Shown: positions 20,838 through 30,039 of the stretch, one piece after another
Numbering within the stretch: the stretch's first letter is position 1
Layout of the letters: each line of letters starts with the position of its first letter
Assembly (NCBI RefSeq): GCF_025195095.1
Contig: NZ_JANAVZ010000001.1
Span: 496,001-560,000, forward strand
DNA from: Paracoccus maritimus
Lineage (GTDB): Bacteria > Pseudomonadota > Alphaproteobacteria > Rhodobacterales > Rhodobacteraceae
DNA: 64,000 nt
Direction: 5' to 3'
Notes under the pieces: model-generated
The model's input: the letters and a program-made list of their open reading frames with translations, nothing else
What the model was told of the DNA's origin: nothing
The model's database searches: none
Program-made: the position numbers and the translations under genes

Positions 20838-21239
20838 TCAGCGCAGGATCGGCGGACCGAAGGCGACTTCGGGGCGGATATCCTCGACCCCCATGCGCAG
20901 CCCCCGACCGATCCGATGGGCTAATGCCGACCATGCCGCAGCGGGCTCCGGTTTCAGCGTCCGGCGCAAGGTGTCGTCGAACAGCGCCAGCCAGTGCGAA
21001 AAATGTTCGGGCATCACGTCGCCAGCCTGCAGATGTGCCCGCATCGGGTTGCCGTCATAGACCGGCTGATACAGGATCGCGCGTTTCCAGAACCGGGCGA
21101 TCTTGGCCTCGTGTCCGGTCCAGTCGGTGACATGGGCCGCGAAGACCGGGCCAAGCACCTCGTGCCGCCGTACCGCGCCGTAGAACACGGCAACGACGCA
21201 GTCGATCTGTTCAGAGCTGATCTCGAATCTGGCAATCAT
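20838..21239 (-). CDS. Group III truncated hemoglobin
   Basis: This is a small heme protein of the two-over-two globin fold. The ATG at 21239 gives 133 residues, the usual trHb length; a longer in-frame reading to 21353 is unlikely. A Phe-Tyr pair ([11 protein letters not shown]) is in the B-helix position, and the proximal His is expected in [13 protein letters not shown] near residue 79. The absence of the glycine motifs typical of groups I and II supports group III. The role (oxygen, NO or sulfide chemistry) is not known. It is divergent from queF. Confidence 0.83.
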   Translation of the reverse strand: MIARFEISSEQIDCVVAVFYGAVRRHEVLGPVFAAHVTDWTGHEAKIARFWKRAILYQPVYDGNPMRAHLQAGDVMPEHFSHWLALFDDTLRRTLKPEPAAAWSALAHRIGRGLRMGVEDIRPEVAFGPPILR

Positions 21240-21375
21240 GATCGGCGCAGGATCCTGTGCCGGGCGGCGGTTTGCAAGGCGGCGGGATGTCGCGCGTCTG
21301 GCTTGGCCGTATCGCGCGCGATTGCTATGGCTTGCCATCCGGTCGCAGCCCACCCGGTCAAAACAGGAGCATCAG

Positions 21376-21837
21376 ATGAGCCACTATACCGACGCGCTGA
21401 CCCAGCTTGGCAGGAAAGCCGAACTGCCCGACAACCCCGATGCCGCGATCCTTGAGCGGGTGGCGAATCCGCAGCCCGGCCAGACTTATGCGGTGCGGTT
21501 CACGCAGCCCGAATTCACCAGCCTGTGCCCGATCACGGGTCAGCCCGATTTCGCGCATCTGGTGATCGACTATGTGCCGGATGCGTGGCTGGTCGAATCG
21601 AAATCGCTGAAGCTGTATCTGGGCAGCTTCCGCAATCACGGCGCGTTTCACGAGGATTGCACCGTCGGCATCGGCAGGCGACTGGTGGACCTTCTTGCGC
21701 CCACATGGCTGCGGATGGGCGGCTATTGGTATCCGCGCGGCGGCATGCCCATCGACGTGTTCTGGCAGACCGGGACGCCACCCACGGGGCTGTGGCTGCC
21801 CGATCAGGCCGTGCCGGGATATCGCGGACGCGGCTAG
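21376..21837 (+). CDS. queF: NADPH-dependent 7-cyano-7-deazaguanine reductase
   Basis: QueF reduces the nitrile preQ0 to the amine preQ1 in queuosine tRNA-modification synthesis. The ATG at 21376 follows CAGGAG and gives 153 residues, matching the short unimodular QueF type. The catalytic Cys lies in [12 protein letters not shown] (C51) with the partner Asp D58. The NADPH-binding [16 protein letters not shown] motif lies near residue 75. No other queuosine genes are adjacent. The gene is intact. Confidence 0.95.
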   Translation: MSHYTDALTQLGRKAELPDNPDAAILERVANPQPGQTYAVRFTQPEFTSLCPITGQPDFAHLVIDYVPDAWLVESKSLKLYLGSFRNHGAFHEDCTVGIGRRLVDLLAPTWLRMGGYWYPRGGMPIDVFWQTGTPPTGLWLPDQAVPGYRGRG

Positions 21838-21893
21838 GCGCGGCGTGTCGGCAATGTTCTGGGGGATAATCCGATCTTATCCCTGCCTTGCGC

Positions 21894-21922
21894 TTGCAGC
21901 GGATTGCCCGGCTTTCTATAGA
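21894..21922 (+). promoter_or_regulatory. Candidate sigma-70-type promoter for ileS
   Basis: TTGCAG at 21894-21899 and TATAGA at 21917-21922 are separated by 17 bp, about 110 bp before the ileS start. Spacing is ideal and both boxes match the consensus moderately. The hairpin at 21965-21996 would lie in the resulting leader. No transcript evidence is available. Confidence 0.45.
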
Positions 21923-21964
21923 GAGCAGCATGGAATTTCCGGGGTTCGGACATCGAATTAGCGG

Positions 21965-21996
21965 CCCGGCGGCGTAAGAGGTCTTGCGCCGCCGGG
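21965..21996 (+). terminator. 14-bp GC-rich hairpin between queF and ileS
   Basis: The arms 21965-21978 and 21983-21996 pair over 14 bp with one G-U, leaving a 4-base loop (AGGT). Only a weak T stretch follows, so it could be an end-of-transcript structure for queF or a leader hairpin for ileS, 38 bp ahead of the ileS start codon. Confidence 0.5.
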
Positions 21997-22033
21997 TTAG
22001 TCTTGTCCGAACGATTGACGAAGGAACACCCCG

Positions 22034-25006
22034 ATGAGCGCCGATACCCGCGCCGACGCCCCAGACTACCGCGATACCGTCTTCCTGCCGCAGACCGATT
22101 TCCCGATGCGGGCCGGACTGCCCGCGCGCGAGCCCGAATGGCTGGCGCGGTGGGCGCGAATCGGCATCTACGACACCCTGCGCAAAGGGGCGGGGGAACG
22201 TGCGCCCTTCATCCTGCATGACGGCCCCCCCTATGCGAACGGCAACCTGCATATCGGCCACGCGCTGAACAAGGTGCTGAAGGATTTCATCGTCCGCAGC
22301 CAGCAGATGATGGGGCGCGACGCGCGCTATGTGCCGGGCTGGGACTGTCATGGCCTGCCGATCGAATGGAAGATCGAGGAGCAGTACCGCCAGAAGGGCC
22401 TGGACAAGGACAAGGTCGATCTTGTCGAGTTCCGGCAGGAATGCCGCCGCTTTGCCGATCACTGGATCGACGTGCAGCGCGACGAGTTCAAGCGTCTTGG
22501 CGTCAACGGCAAGTGGGACGATCCCTACCTGACGATGAACTATCACGCCGAGGCGGTGATCGCGGCCGAGTTCATGAAGCTGCTGATGAACGGCAGCCTG
22601 TATCAGGGCAGCAAGCCGGTGATGTGGTCGCCGGTCGAAAAGACCGCCCTGGCCGAGGCCGAGGTCGAATATCACGACCACACCAGCCACACGATCTGGG
22701 TGCGGTTCCGTGTCTTGGCTCAAGGTGAAGGCGGAACGGCTGATATTTCGCAACCAACCATCGAACAGGTTCCGGAAGGCTTGGGCGATCTGGTCCATGC
22801 TTCAGTTGTCATCTGGACCACGACTCCGTGGACGATTCCGCAGAACCGGGCGGTCGCCTACAATCCAGACATTTCCTACGGCCTCTATCAAGTTGACTCT
22901 CTCGTTGAGACATCGACTGCAACTTCCGGCGAATTGCTCGTGCTGGCAGATGCACTTGCAGACAGCGTCCAAGCTGCTGCTAAGATCGAGGGCTGGACCC
23001 GCCTGCGTGATGTAGCAGTATCGGAGTTGGATGGTCTCACTTTATCCCATCCGCTGAGCGCTGCAGAGGGCGCGGACGGTGAATGGAACTATCCGGTTCC
23101 CATGCTGCCTGGCGACCATGTCACCGACGAGGCGGGGACGGGATTTGTCCACACCGCGCCCAGCCACGGCGATGACGACTATCAGCTTGGGCTGAAGCAC
23201 GGTCTGAAGATGACCTATAACGTCGAACCCGACGGCACGTATCGCACCGATCTGCCGATCTTCGGCGGCGAAGCGATCATCCAGCCTGACGGCAAGGATG
23301 GTCCCGCGAATGTCAGCGTCATCAAGAACCTTGCCTGGGCGGGCGCCTTGCTGGCCAAGGGCAAGATCAAGCACAGCTATCCCCACAGCTGGAGGTCCAA
23401 GGCACCGCTGATCTATCGCAACACCGCGCAGTGGTTCGCGGCTATCGACAGGCCGCTGGAAGACGGCATGGGCGAATATGGCAGCACCATCCGGGCGCGC
23501 GCCCTGACCTCGATCGACAAGCTGGTCAAGTGGACGCCGCAAAGCGGGCGCAACCGCATCCATTCCATGGTCGAGAACCGACCCGACTGGGTGCTGTCGC
23601 GCCAGCGCGCCTGGGGCGTGCCGCTGACCTGCTTCGTGAAGAAGGGCGCCAAGCCCGATGCCGAGGATTTCCTGCTGCGCGATCCGCGCGTGAACGACCG
23701 CATCATCGCCGCGTTCGAGCGTGACGGCACCGACGCATGGTATCGCGACGGGTTCAAGGAGCAGATCCTGGACGGCGTCGTCGACCCCGACGACTATGAT
23801 CAGGTCATGGACGTGCTGGACGTGTGGTTCGACAGCGGATCGACCCACGCCTTCGTCATCCGCGACCGCGAGGACGGCAGTCCGGATGGCATCTCCGATC
23901 TGTGTCTGGAAGGCACCGACCAGCATCGCGGCTGGTTCCAGTCTTCGCTGTTGCAGGCCAGTGCAACCAAGGGGCGTGCCCCCTACAAGGCCGTGCTGAC
24001 GCATGGTTTCACGCTGGACGAGAAGGGCATGAAAATGTCCAAATCGCTTGGCAACACGATCCTGCCTGCCGAGGTCGTCGAACAATACGGCGCCGACATC
24101 CTGCGTCTGTGGGTCGCGCAGGTCGATTACACCGCCGACAGCCGCATCGGCAAAGAGATCCTGAAAGGCACGGCCGACAGCTATCGCCGGTTGCGCAACA
24201 CGCTGCGCTTCCTTCTGGGCGCGCTGGCCGGGTTCGACGACGCCGAGAAGATCGACCCTGCCGAGATGCCCGAGCTGGAGCAGTTCATCCTGCACCGGCT
24301 GGCGCAGCTGGATCACACCGTGCGCAAGGGCTACGACGCCTATGACTTCCAGGGTGTGTTCCAGACCCTGTTCCAGTTCTGCACCGTCGATCTGTCGGCC
24401 TTCTATTTCGATATCCGCAAGGATGCGCTGTATTGCGATGCGCCGGACAGTACCCGCCGCCGCGCGGTGCGGACGGTCATGGACATCCTGTATCACCGTC
24501 TGGTGACGTGGCTGGCGCCGATCCTGCCCTTCACCATGGAAGATGTCTGGTTGTCGCGGTTCCCGTCGGAATCCGACAGCGTCCATCTGCGGGACTTTGC
24601 CGTGACGCCTGCCGATTGGCTGAACGAGCCGCTGGCCGCGAAATGGGATCATGTGCGCCGCGCGCGCCGCGTGGTGACGGCGGCGCTGGAGGTCAAGCGC
24701 GCCGACAAGACCATCGGCGCCAGCCTGGAGGCTGCGCCCATCGTGCATGTCGAGGATCCCGAGATGCTGGCGGCGCTGAAATCGGTGAACTTCACCGACA
24801 TGTGCATCGTTTCGGATCTTGCGCTGACCTCCGATCCCGCCCCGAACGAGGCGTTCCGCATGTCCGAGGCGCCGGGCCTGGGCGTCGTGTTCGAACTGGC
24901 AGAAGGTCAGAAATGCCAGCGCTGCTGGAAGATCCTGCCCGATGTCGGCAGCCACAGCCATCCGGGCGTCTGTGCCCGCTGCGACGAGGTGCTAAGCCAT
25001 GGTTGA
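22034..25006 (+). CDS. ileS: Isoleucyl-tRNA synthetase
   Basis: IleS charges tRNA-Ile and edits mischarged valine. The 990-residue product has the class I HIGH motif (GNLHIGHALNKVLKD), the CP1 editing domain with VIWTTTPWTIPQNRAVAYNP, KMSKS (KGMKMSKSLGNTI), an anticodon-binding domain, and a C-terminal zinc site (CQRCWKILPD and CARC). Bases from about 22715 to 23075, inside the editing domain, have markedly different codon use (CAA, ACT, TCT, CTC, even TTA) and visibly lower GC than the flanks, as if that piece was acquired separately. The reading frame is uninterrupted. It overlaps the aldo/keto reductase start by 8 bp. Confidence 0.96.
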   Translation: MSADTRADAPDYRDTVFLPQTDFPMRAGLPAREPEWLARWARIGIYDTLRKGAGERAPFILHDGPPYANGNLHIGHALNKVLKDFIVRSQQMMGRDARYVPGWDCHGLPIEWKIEEQYRQKGLDKDKVDLVEFRQECRRFADHWIDVQRDEFKRLGVNGKWDDPYLTMNYHAEAVIAAEFMKLLMNGSLYQGSKPVMWSPVEKTALAEAEVEYHDHTSHTIWVRFRVLAQGEGGTADISQPTIEQVPEGLGDLVHASVVIWTTTPWTIPQNRAVAYNPDISYGLYQVDSLVETSTATSGELLVLADALADSVQAAAKIEGWTRLRDVAVSELDGLTLSHPLSAAEGADGEWNYPVPMLPGDHVTDEAGTGFVHTAPSHGDDDYQLGLKHGLKMTYNVEPDGTYRTDLPIFGGEAIIQPDGKDGPANVSVIKNLAWAGALLAKGKIKHSYPHSWRSKAPLIYRNTAQWFAAIDRPLEDGMGEYGSTIRARALTSIDKLVKWTPQSGRNRIHSMVENRPDWVLSRQRAWGVPLTCFVKKGAKPDAEDFLLRDPRVNDRIIAAFERDGTDAWYRDGFKEQILDGVVDPDDYDQVMDVLDVWFDSGSTHAFVIRDREDGSPDGISDLCLEGTDQHRGWFQSSLLQASATKGRAPYKAVLTHGFTLDEKGMKMSKSLGNTILPAEVVEQYGADILRLWVAQVDYTADSRIGKEILKGTADSYRRLRNTLRFLLGALAGFDDAEKIDPAEMPELEQFILHRLAQLDHTVRKGYDAYDFQGVFQTLFQFCTVDLSAFYFDIRKDALYCDAPDSTRRRAVRTVMDILYHRLVTWLAPILPFTMEDVWLSRFPSESDSVHLRDFAVTPADWLNEPLAAKWDHVRRARRVVTAALEVKRADKTIGASLEAAPIVHVEDPEMLAALKSVNFTDMCIVSDLALTSDPAPNEAFRMSEAPGLGVVFELAEGQKCQRCWKILPDVGSHSHPGVCARCDEVLSHG

Positions 25007-26057
25007 AGAACTGCGTTACCAGCCTGCCGGCGACCGCTATGACCGGATGACCTATCGGCGCTGCGGTCGGTCGGGGTTGAAGCTGCCGGCCATCAGCCTT
25101 GGGTTGTGGCATAATTTCGGCCATGACACCCCACATCAGACCAAGCGTGACATCTGCCGCACGGCGTTCGACCTGGGCATCACCCATTTCGACCTTGCCA
25201 ATAATTACGGCCCGCCCCCCGGCAGCGCCGAAGAGGCGTTCGGAGAGATCCTGAGGACCGATTTCGCGGGCTATCGCGATCAGCTGATCATCAGCAGCAA
25301 GGCCGGTTACGACATGTGGGTGGGCCCTTACGGTGAATGGGGCAGCCGCAAATACCTGATCGCGTCCTGCGACCAGTCGCTGAAGCGGATGGGTCTGGAC
25401 TATGTGGATATCTTCTATTCGCACCGCTTCGATCCCGAGACGCCGTTGGAAGAGACGATGGGGGCGCTGGATCACATCGTGCGGTCGGGGCGCGCGCTGT
25501 ATGCAGGGATCAGCAGTTATAACAGCCAGCGCACGGCCGAGGCTGCGGCGATCCTGAAGGATCTGGGCACGCCCTGCCTGATTCACCAGCCCAGCTACAA
25601 CATGCTGAATCGCTGGGTCGAGAATGACGGGCTGCTGGACAGGCTGGACGATCTGGGCATGGGCAGCATCGTGTTCACGCCGCTGGCGCAGGGGATGCTG
25701 ACGAACAAGTATCTTAACGGCATTCCGCAGGACAGCCGCGCCGCGCAGGGCAAGTCGCTGGCGACCGACTGGCTGACCAATGACATGATTGCGCGTCTGA
25801 ACGGCCTGAACGAACTTGCCGCACAGCGTGGCCAGACCCTTGCGCAGATGGCGGTGGCATGGACCTTGCGTGGCGGCCGTGTGACCAGCGCGCTGATCGG
25901 CGCCTCGCGGCCATCGCAGGTCGAGGATTGCGTCGGGGCCTTGTCCAACACCGATTTCAGCGACGCAGAGCTGGCGCGGATCGACGAATTGTCGGCCTCG
26001 GGCGACGTGAATATCTGGGCACGTTCGTCGGAGGGCGCGGGCGAGGGCGAGGGCTGA
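24999..26057 (+). CDS. Aldo/keto reductase (YghZ-like)
   Basis: This is a predicted NADPH-dependent aldehyde/ketone reductase. The 352-residue product has the catalytic tetrad in order: Asp and Tyr in FDLANNYGPPPGSAEE, Lys in ISSKAGYDMW and His in FYSHRFDP. The cofactor segment is ALIGASRPSQVED. Length and the GPYGEWGSRKYL loop match the subgroup that includes E. coli YghZ (L-glyceraldehyde 3-phosphate reductase). Its ATG lies inside the last codons of ileS (8 bp overlap), so the two are probably co-translated. Substrate is inferred. Confidence 0.87.
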   Translation: MVEELRYQPAGDRYDRMTYRRCGRSGLKLPAISLGLWHNFGHDTPHQTKRDICRTAFDLGITHFDLANNYGPPPGSAEEAFGEILRTDFAGYRDQLIISSKAGYDMWVGPYGEWGSRKYLIASCDQSLKRMGLDYVDIFYSHRFDPETPLEETMGALDHIVRSGRALYAGISSYNSQRTAEAAAILKDLGTPCLIHQPSYNMLNRWVENDGLLDRLDDLGMGSIVFTPLAQGMLTNKYLNGIPQDSRAAQGKSLATDWLTNDMIARLNGLNELAAQRGQTLAQMAVAWTLRGGRVTSALIGASRPSQVEDCVGALSNTDFSDAELARIDELSASGDVNIWARSSEGAGEGEG

Positions 26058-26060
26058 GGT

Positions 26061-27104
26061 CTAGACCAGCCACCAGCCCTTGTGCTTCAGCCGGTTGCGA
26101 ATCGGCTGTTCCTTCGTCGGCAGGTTCGTCTGGTCGAACATGGGCCGTATCTTGTCGCGACCCTTGCCTTGGTAGATAAGCTTCTTCGCCGGCTCCCATG
26201 CACGCAGGTATTTCTTGATCCGGTTGGGGGCAACAGCACTTTCCAGCGCGTCCAATACCGCGTCCTCCTCGCGTGCATAAAGCAGCGGCAGGTTGCGGTA
26301 ATGGCAGGTGATGTCACCGTCCAGCCCGGCCAGTTCCGGTCCGGGGCGTCCGCCGCCGAAGGAATGGATCACTAGCGGCAGCGTGACCTGGTCCAGCCAT
26401 GGATCAAGGCTTTGGCAGGCCAGTTCGTCGCCCGGCTGATCGCGAATCGCGATCGCCCAGTTCAGGAACCGCCTGCCGAATTCGGCAGGGTCCGGTCCGA
26501 AGAACCAGCCCGCGTTGAAGTAGAGATAGCGTTCCCAGTGTTCGTCCGGCTGGGTCGTGTCGAGAGAGCTTTCGAAATCCAGCCCGAAACGGTCATAGAG
26601 CGATTTCCAGATGCCGCCGAAGCCCGGTCCGTAAAGCGGCGGGATCGGCCAGGTGCCTTCGCGCCGCATGGATGCCGAGGGGCGGGCGGCGTCGAAGGCA
26701 ATTCGGTCAAGCGGCCCCCTGATCAGCGTGTCGGTATCCAGAAACAGGAACGGTTCGCGCGGTGGCAACGCCAGCAGTGCCTCGATCTTGTTGCCATAGG
26801 GATAGGCTGCACCGAAATGCTGCGCGGTGAAAGGCAGCAGCGTCGCCCCCATATCCTGCAGCGCCTGGCGCGTTTCGGCAGTGATCGCGGTGTCGTGGCC
26901 GGACCATGCGCCCTCGGGTTGCGGTTCGGCGACGAAGACCCCCCCGGTCCAGTCCGGGGCCGCGTGACGCAGACTGGCCATGAAGATCAGCGCCTGATAT
27001 TCCAGCCTTCCCGCCTGTGCAACGATCAGAAGATTGGGCTGCGACGTGATCGGAGCGCCTTTCCTGGGGCCTGAATCGCCGCTGATGATGGTCTTGCTGC
27101 TCAT
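26061..27104 (-). CDS. Putative GT-A-fold glycosyltransferase-like protein
   Basis: This 347-residue protein belongs to no family I can name with certainty. It has features of nucleotide-sugar transferases: a GNKIEALLALPP segment followed by FLFLDTDTLIRGP (a DxD-type metal motif) near residue 120, and YLYFNAGWFFGPDP near 192. The C-terminal quarter is basic, with KLIYQGKGRDK. There is no signal peptide or membrane helix. It stands alone, 3 bp tail-to-tail from the aldo/keto reductase. A surface-sugar role is conceivable, but donor and acceptor are unknown. Confidence 0.6.
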   Translation of the reverse strand: MSSKTIISGDSGPRKGAPITSQPNLLIVAQAGRLEYQALIFMASLRHAAPDWTGGVFVAEPQPEGAWSGHDTAITAETRQALQDMGATLLPFTAQHFGAAYPYGNKIEALLALPPREPFLFLDTDTLIRGPLDRIAFDAARPSASMRREGTWPIPPLYGPGFGGIWKSLYDRFGLDFESSLDTTQPDEHWERYLYFNAGWFFGPDPAEFGRRFLNWAIAIRDQPGDELACQSLDPWLDQVTLPLVIHSFGGGRPGPELAGLDGDITCHYRNLPLLYAREEDAVLDALESAVAPNRIKKYLRAWEPAKKLIYQGKGRDKIRPMFDQTNLPTKEQPIRNRLKHKGWWLV

Positions 27105-27291
27105 GCTGCCCGTTCCCGTGAAATTGCCGCGACCTTAGACAGGATGGAACGCGGGTGAAAGTCCGCCTTGCAGCCCGGGCCTGCCGCGGCAATGCGGTTG
27201 TGGGCAAAACCCCGGCTTCGACGGCGTTAGTTCTGGACCAAACGAATGGTTTCTGGTCAGAGGGGGCGAGCCAGAAGAAGCAGGCAATAGA

Positions 27292-27906
27292 ATGAGCATC
27301 CATCTTTATCAGAACGACCTTCCCGACGACGTCAACCTTGGTTCAGTGGTGGCGATCGATACCGAAACCATGGGCCTTGACCCGCGTCGCGACCGGTTGT
27401 GCCTGGTGCAGATGTCCTCGGGCGACGGCGACGCGCATCTGGTCCAGATTGATCGCGGCCAGACCGAAGCCCCGAACCTGTGCCGGATTCTGACCGACGC
27501 AAAGGTGCTGAAGCTGTTCCATTTCGGCCGTTTCGACATCGCGGCGCTGGAAAACGCCTTCGGCGTCGTGACCTCACCAGTCTGGTGTACGAAGATCGCC
27601 TCGAAGTTGGTGCGGACCTTCACCGACCGTCATGGCCTGAAATATCTTCTGAACGAGCTGGTGGGCGTCGATGTCAGCAAGCAGCAGCAGACCAGCGACT
27701 GGGGCGCGCCTGACCTGACCGACGCACAGCTGGAATACGCGGCATCCGATGTGCTGCATCTGCACAAGCTGAAAGATGCGTTGGAAGAACGTCTGAAGCG
27801 CGAAAACCGGCTGGGGCTGGCGCAGGCCTGTTTCGATTTCCTGCCCGCGCGGGCGCATCTGGACCTGTTGGGTTGGGGCGATGAAAACGATATCTTTCAT
27901 CACTAG
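27292..27906 (+). CDS. rnd: RNase D-type 3'-5' exonuclease (DEDDy)
   Basis: This is a predicted ribonuclease trimming structured RNA 3' ends. The 204-residue product contains just the DEDDy exonuclease domain: D23 and E25 (AIDTETMGL), D82 (FHFGRFDIAALEN), and Y149 with D153 (LEYAASDVLHLH). The HRDC domains of full-length E. coli RNase D are missing, as is usual for the short alphaproteobacterial form. It precedes the kpsF-lptCAB group. Confidence 0.88.
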   Translation: MSIHLYQNDLPDDVNLGSVVAIDTETMGLDPRRDRLCLVQMSSGDGDAHLVQIDRGQTEAPNLCRILTDAKVLKLFHFGRFDIAALENAFGVVTSPVWCTKIASKLVRTFTDRHGLKYLLNELVGVDVSKQQQTSDWGAPDLTDAQLEYAASDVLHLHKLKDALEERLKRENRLGLAQACFDFLPARAHLDLLGWGDENDIFHH

Positions 27907-27982
27907 ATGAAGGTGGCACCGTGGCGCGATGCCGCGGGGGTTTGCAGGCAGGTATTTGGGCAAAGAAGAAGAGGCATTCGGC

Positions 27983-28927
27983 TTGAACGACTACATCGAA
28001 ACCGCGCGGCGCGTGATCCGGACCGAGATCCGGGGGCTGGATCTGCTGGCCTCGGGGCTTGGCCCGGAATTTCTGGCGGCTGTCGAGACGATCCTTGGTT
28101 CGACAGGACGCGTGATCGTATCCGGTATGGGCAAGTCGGGCCATGTCGGAAGAAAGATCGCCGCGACGCTGGCCTCGACTGGGACGCCGGCTCAGTTCGT
28201 TCATCCGGCCGAGGCCAGTCATGGCGATCTGGGCATGGTGACACGTGCGGACGTGGCGCTGGTTCTGTCGAACAGTGGCGAGACGCCTGAACTGGCGGAC
28301 CTGATCGCGCATACGCGGCGGTTCCAGATCCCCTTGATCGGCGTGGCGTCGCGACCGAATTCGACATTGCTGAGGCAGTCGGACGTTGCGCTTGTCCTGC
28401 CCGCGGCCGAAGAGGCTTGTGGAAACGGGATCGTTCCAACCACATCGACGACCATGACGCTGGCCCTTGGCGACGCGCTGGCGATCGCGCTGATGGAACA
28501 TCGCGAGTTCACGCCCGAACATTTTCGCACCTTCCATCCCGGTGGCAAGCTGGGTGCGCTGTTGTCGAAGGTCGGTGACCTGATGCATGCCGACATGCCG
28601 CTGGTCGATGAGAATGCCCCCATGACCGACGCGCTTCTGGTGATCAGCCAGAAAGGATATGGGGTGACCGGCGTGACGGATGGTTCGGGGCATCTGATCG
28701 GCATCATCACGGATGGCGATCTTCGGCGTCACATGCAGGGCCTGCTGGATCACAGCGCCGCAGAGGTGATGACCCCACAGCCGCGCGTGATCACACCCGA
28801 CGCCTTGGCAGAAGCCGCGCTGGCCGAGATGCAGGATCGCAAGATCACCTGTCTTTTCGCCGTCGAGAATGGCACGCCGCGCGGCATCCTGCATATCCAT
28901 GACTGCCTGCGGGCGGGACTGGTCTAG
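27983..28927 (+). CDS. kdsD: KpsF/GutQ-family arabinose-5-phosphate isomerase
   Basis: KdsD interconverts ribulose-5-phosphate and arabinose-5-phosphate, the first step toward Kdo for lipopolysaccharide. A SIS domain with SGMGKSGHVGRKIAATLASTGTPAQFVHPAEASHGDLGM-like segments is followed by two CBS domains (from about residue 195). I place the start at TTG 27983, giving 314 residues. AAGAAGAGG lies just ahead and homologous proteins start a few residues before this helix. An ATG at 27929 gives 18 extra, unconserved residues. lptC begins 4 bp downstream. Confidence 0.88.
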   Translation: MNDYIETARRVIRTEIRGLDLLASGLGPEFLAAVETILGSTGRVIVSGMGKSGHVGRKIAATLASTGTPAQFVHPAEASHGDLGMVTRADVALVLSNSGETPELADLIAHTRRFQIPLIGVASRPNSTLLRQSDVALVLPAAEEACGNGIVPTTSTTMTLALGDALAIALMEHREFTPEHFRTFHPGGKLGALLSKVGDLMHADMPLVDENAPMTDALLVISQKGYGVTGVTDGSGHLIGIITDGDLRRHMQGLLDHSAAEVMTPQPRVITPDALAEAALAEMQDRKITCLFAVENGTPRGILHIHDCLRAGLV

Positions 28928-28931
28928 TGCG

Positions 28932-29522
28932 ATGAATCGGACCCGCATCGTTCGCTGGCTGCGCGTGCTTCTGCCGCTGGCTGCGCTTGCGATCCTGTCG
29001 ACGATGTTCCTGTTTTCGCGTCAGCCGGGCACCGAGCCGCGGATTCCCTATGCCGAGGTGGATGCCGAGAACATGGCGCGCGGTCCCCGTGTGATCGCGC
29101 CTGAATATGCCGGCGTGACCAGTGACGGGGCCCGGATCTCGCTGAAGGCCGGGCAGGCGACGCCGGGAAATGACGGATCTGACGGAAATGCCAGTGATCT
29201 GCGGCTGGACTGGCGTCGTCCCGACGGTCTCAACGCCGATCTGACCGCCCCTGATGCGGTGCTGACCGACGGTCTGATCGGATTGCGGGGTGGCGTTCGG
29301 ATGACGCTTTCATCGGGCTGGACGCTGGAAACGCCAATGATGGACGCGGCGACGGACCGATCGCGCCTGGCTGCCGGTGACGGCGTTGATGCCAGCGCCC
29401 CCTTCGGGCGTATCACCGCCGAGAAGATGGAGTTGTTGCCAGAGGGCGGTGCTGCAGCAGACGCGGATGAGGCCGCAATCTTGAATTTCTCCGGCGATGT
29501 CCGTCTGATATACCAACCCTGA
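28932..29522 (+). CDS. lptC: LPS export protein LptC
   Basis: LptC anchors the periplasmic lipopolysaccharide bridge to the inner-membrane LptBFG transporter. From ATG 28932 it is 196 residues. There is a short basic start, one membrane anchor at about residues 10-28, and a beta-strand-rich domain with weak similarity to the LptC/YrbK fold. Similarity is low, as usual for the family. The call relies on topology and its place between kdsD and lptA-lptB. Confidence 0.85.
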   Translation: MNRTRIVRWLRVLLPLAALAILSTMFLFSRQPGTEPRIPYAEVDAENMARGPRVIAPEYAGVTSDGARISLKAGQATPGNDGSDGNASDLRLDWRRPDGLNADLTAPDAVLTDGLIGLRGGVRMTLSSGWTLETPMMDAATDRSRLAAGDGVDASAPFGRITAEKMELLPEGGAAADADEAAILNFSGDVRLIYQP

Positions 29523-29562
29523 ACCCCAGCACTTGATGAACCGCCGAAGGAGCCGACCACCC

Positions 29563-30039
29563 ATGCTTCGCCCCCTGAGCATCGCCTTGCTGCTGGCCGC
29601 TGCGCCGGCGACGGCCCAGAATATCGCCTTCGGTGGTGTAAAGGCCGATACTTCGGCCCAGGTCGAGGTGGCCGCGGACAGCCTGTCTGTCAATCAATCC
29701 GACGGCAGCGCGGTGTTTACTGGCAATGTCGTGATCGGACAGGGCGACATGCGGCTGTCGGCGGAAACCGTCACGGTCGAATACGCCGAGGGGGGGCAGA
29801 ACCGCATCCGGTCCTTGCACGCGACCGGCAGTGTCACGTTGGTATCGGGCGCGGATGCGGCCGAGGCGCGCGAGGCGGTTTATGACGTGGAATCAGGCAA
29901 TGTCACCCTGACAGGCGATGTCGTCATGACACAGGGACGCAACGCGCTGACGGGTGACAAGATGGTGGTCAATCTTGTTTCCGGCACCGCGCAGGTCGAT
30001 GGCCGGGTCCGTTCCGTCCTGCAACCTGAAGGAAACTGA
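29563..30039 (+). CDS. lptA: LPS transport periplasmic protein LptA
   Basis: LptA polymerises into the periplasmic bridge that carries lipopolysaccharide to the outer membrane. The ATG at 29563 follows AAGGAG by 10 bases and gives 158 residues beginning with a signal peptide cleaved after ATAQ-like residues. In-frame ATG 29536 would add nine basic residues. The mature part has repeated beta strands with [27 protein letters not shown] OstA-like pattern. The stop overlaps the lptB start (TGATG). Confidence 0.9.
   Translation: MLRPLSIALLLAAAPATAQNIAFGGVKADTSAQVEVAADSLSVNQSDGSAVFTGNVVIGQGDMRLSAETVTVEYAEGGQNRIRSLHATGSVTLVSGADAAEAREAVYDVESGNVTLTGDVVMTQGRNALTGDKMVVNLVSGTAQVDGRVRSVLQPEGN

Noticed and set aside
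23042..24961. Long frame antisense to ileS
   Set aside because: It is a shadow of a conserved synthetase with no independent support.
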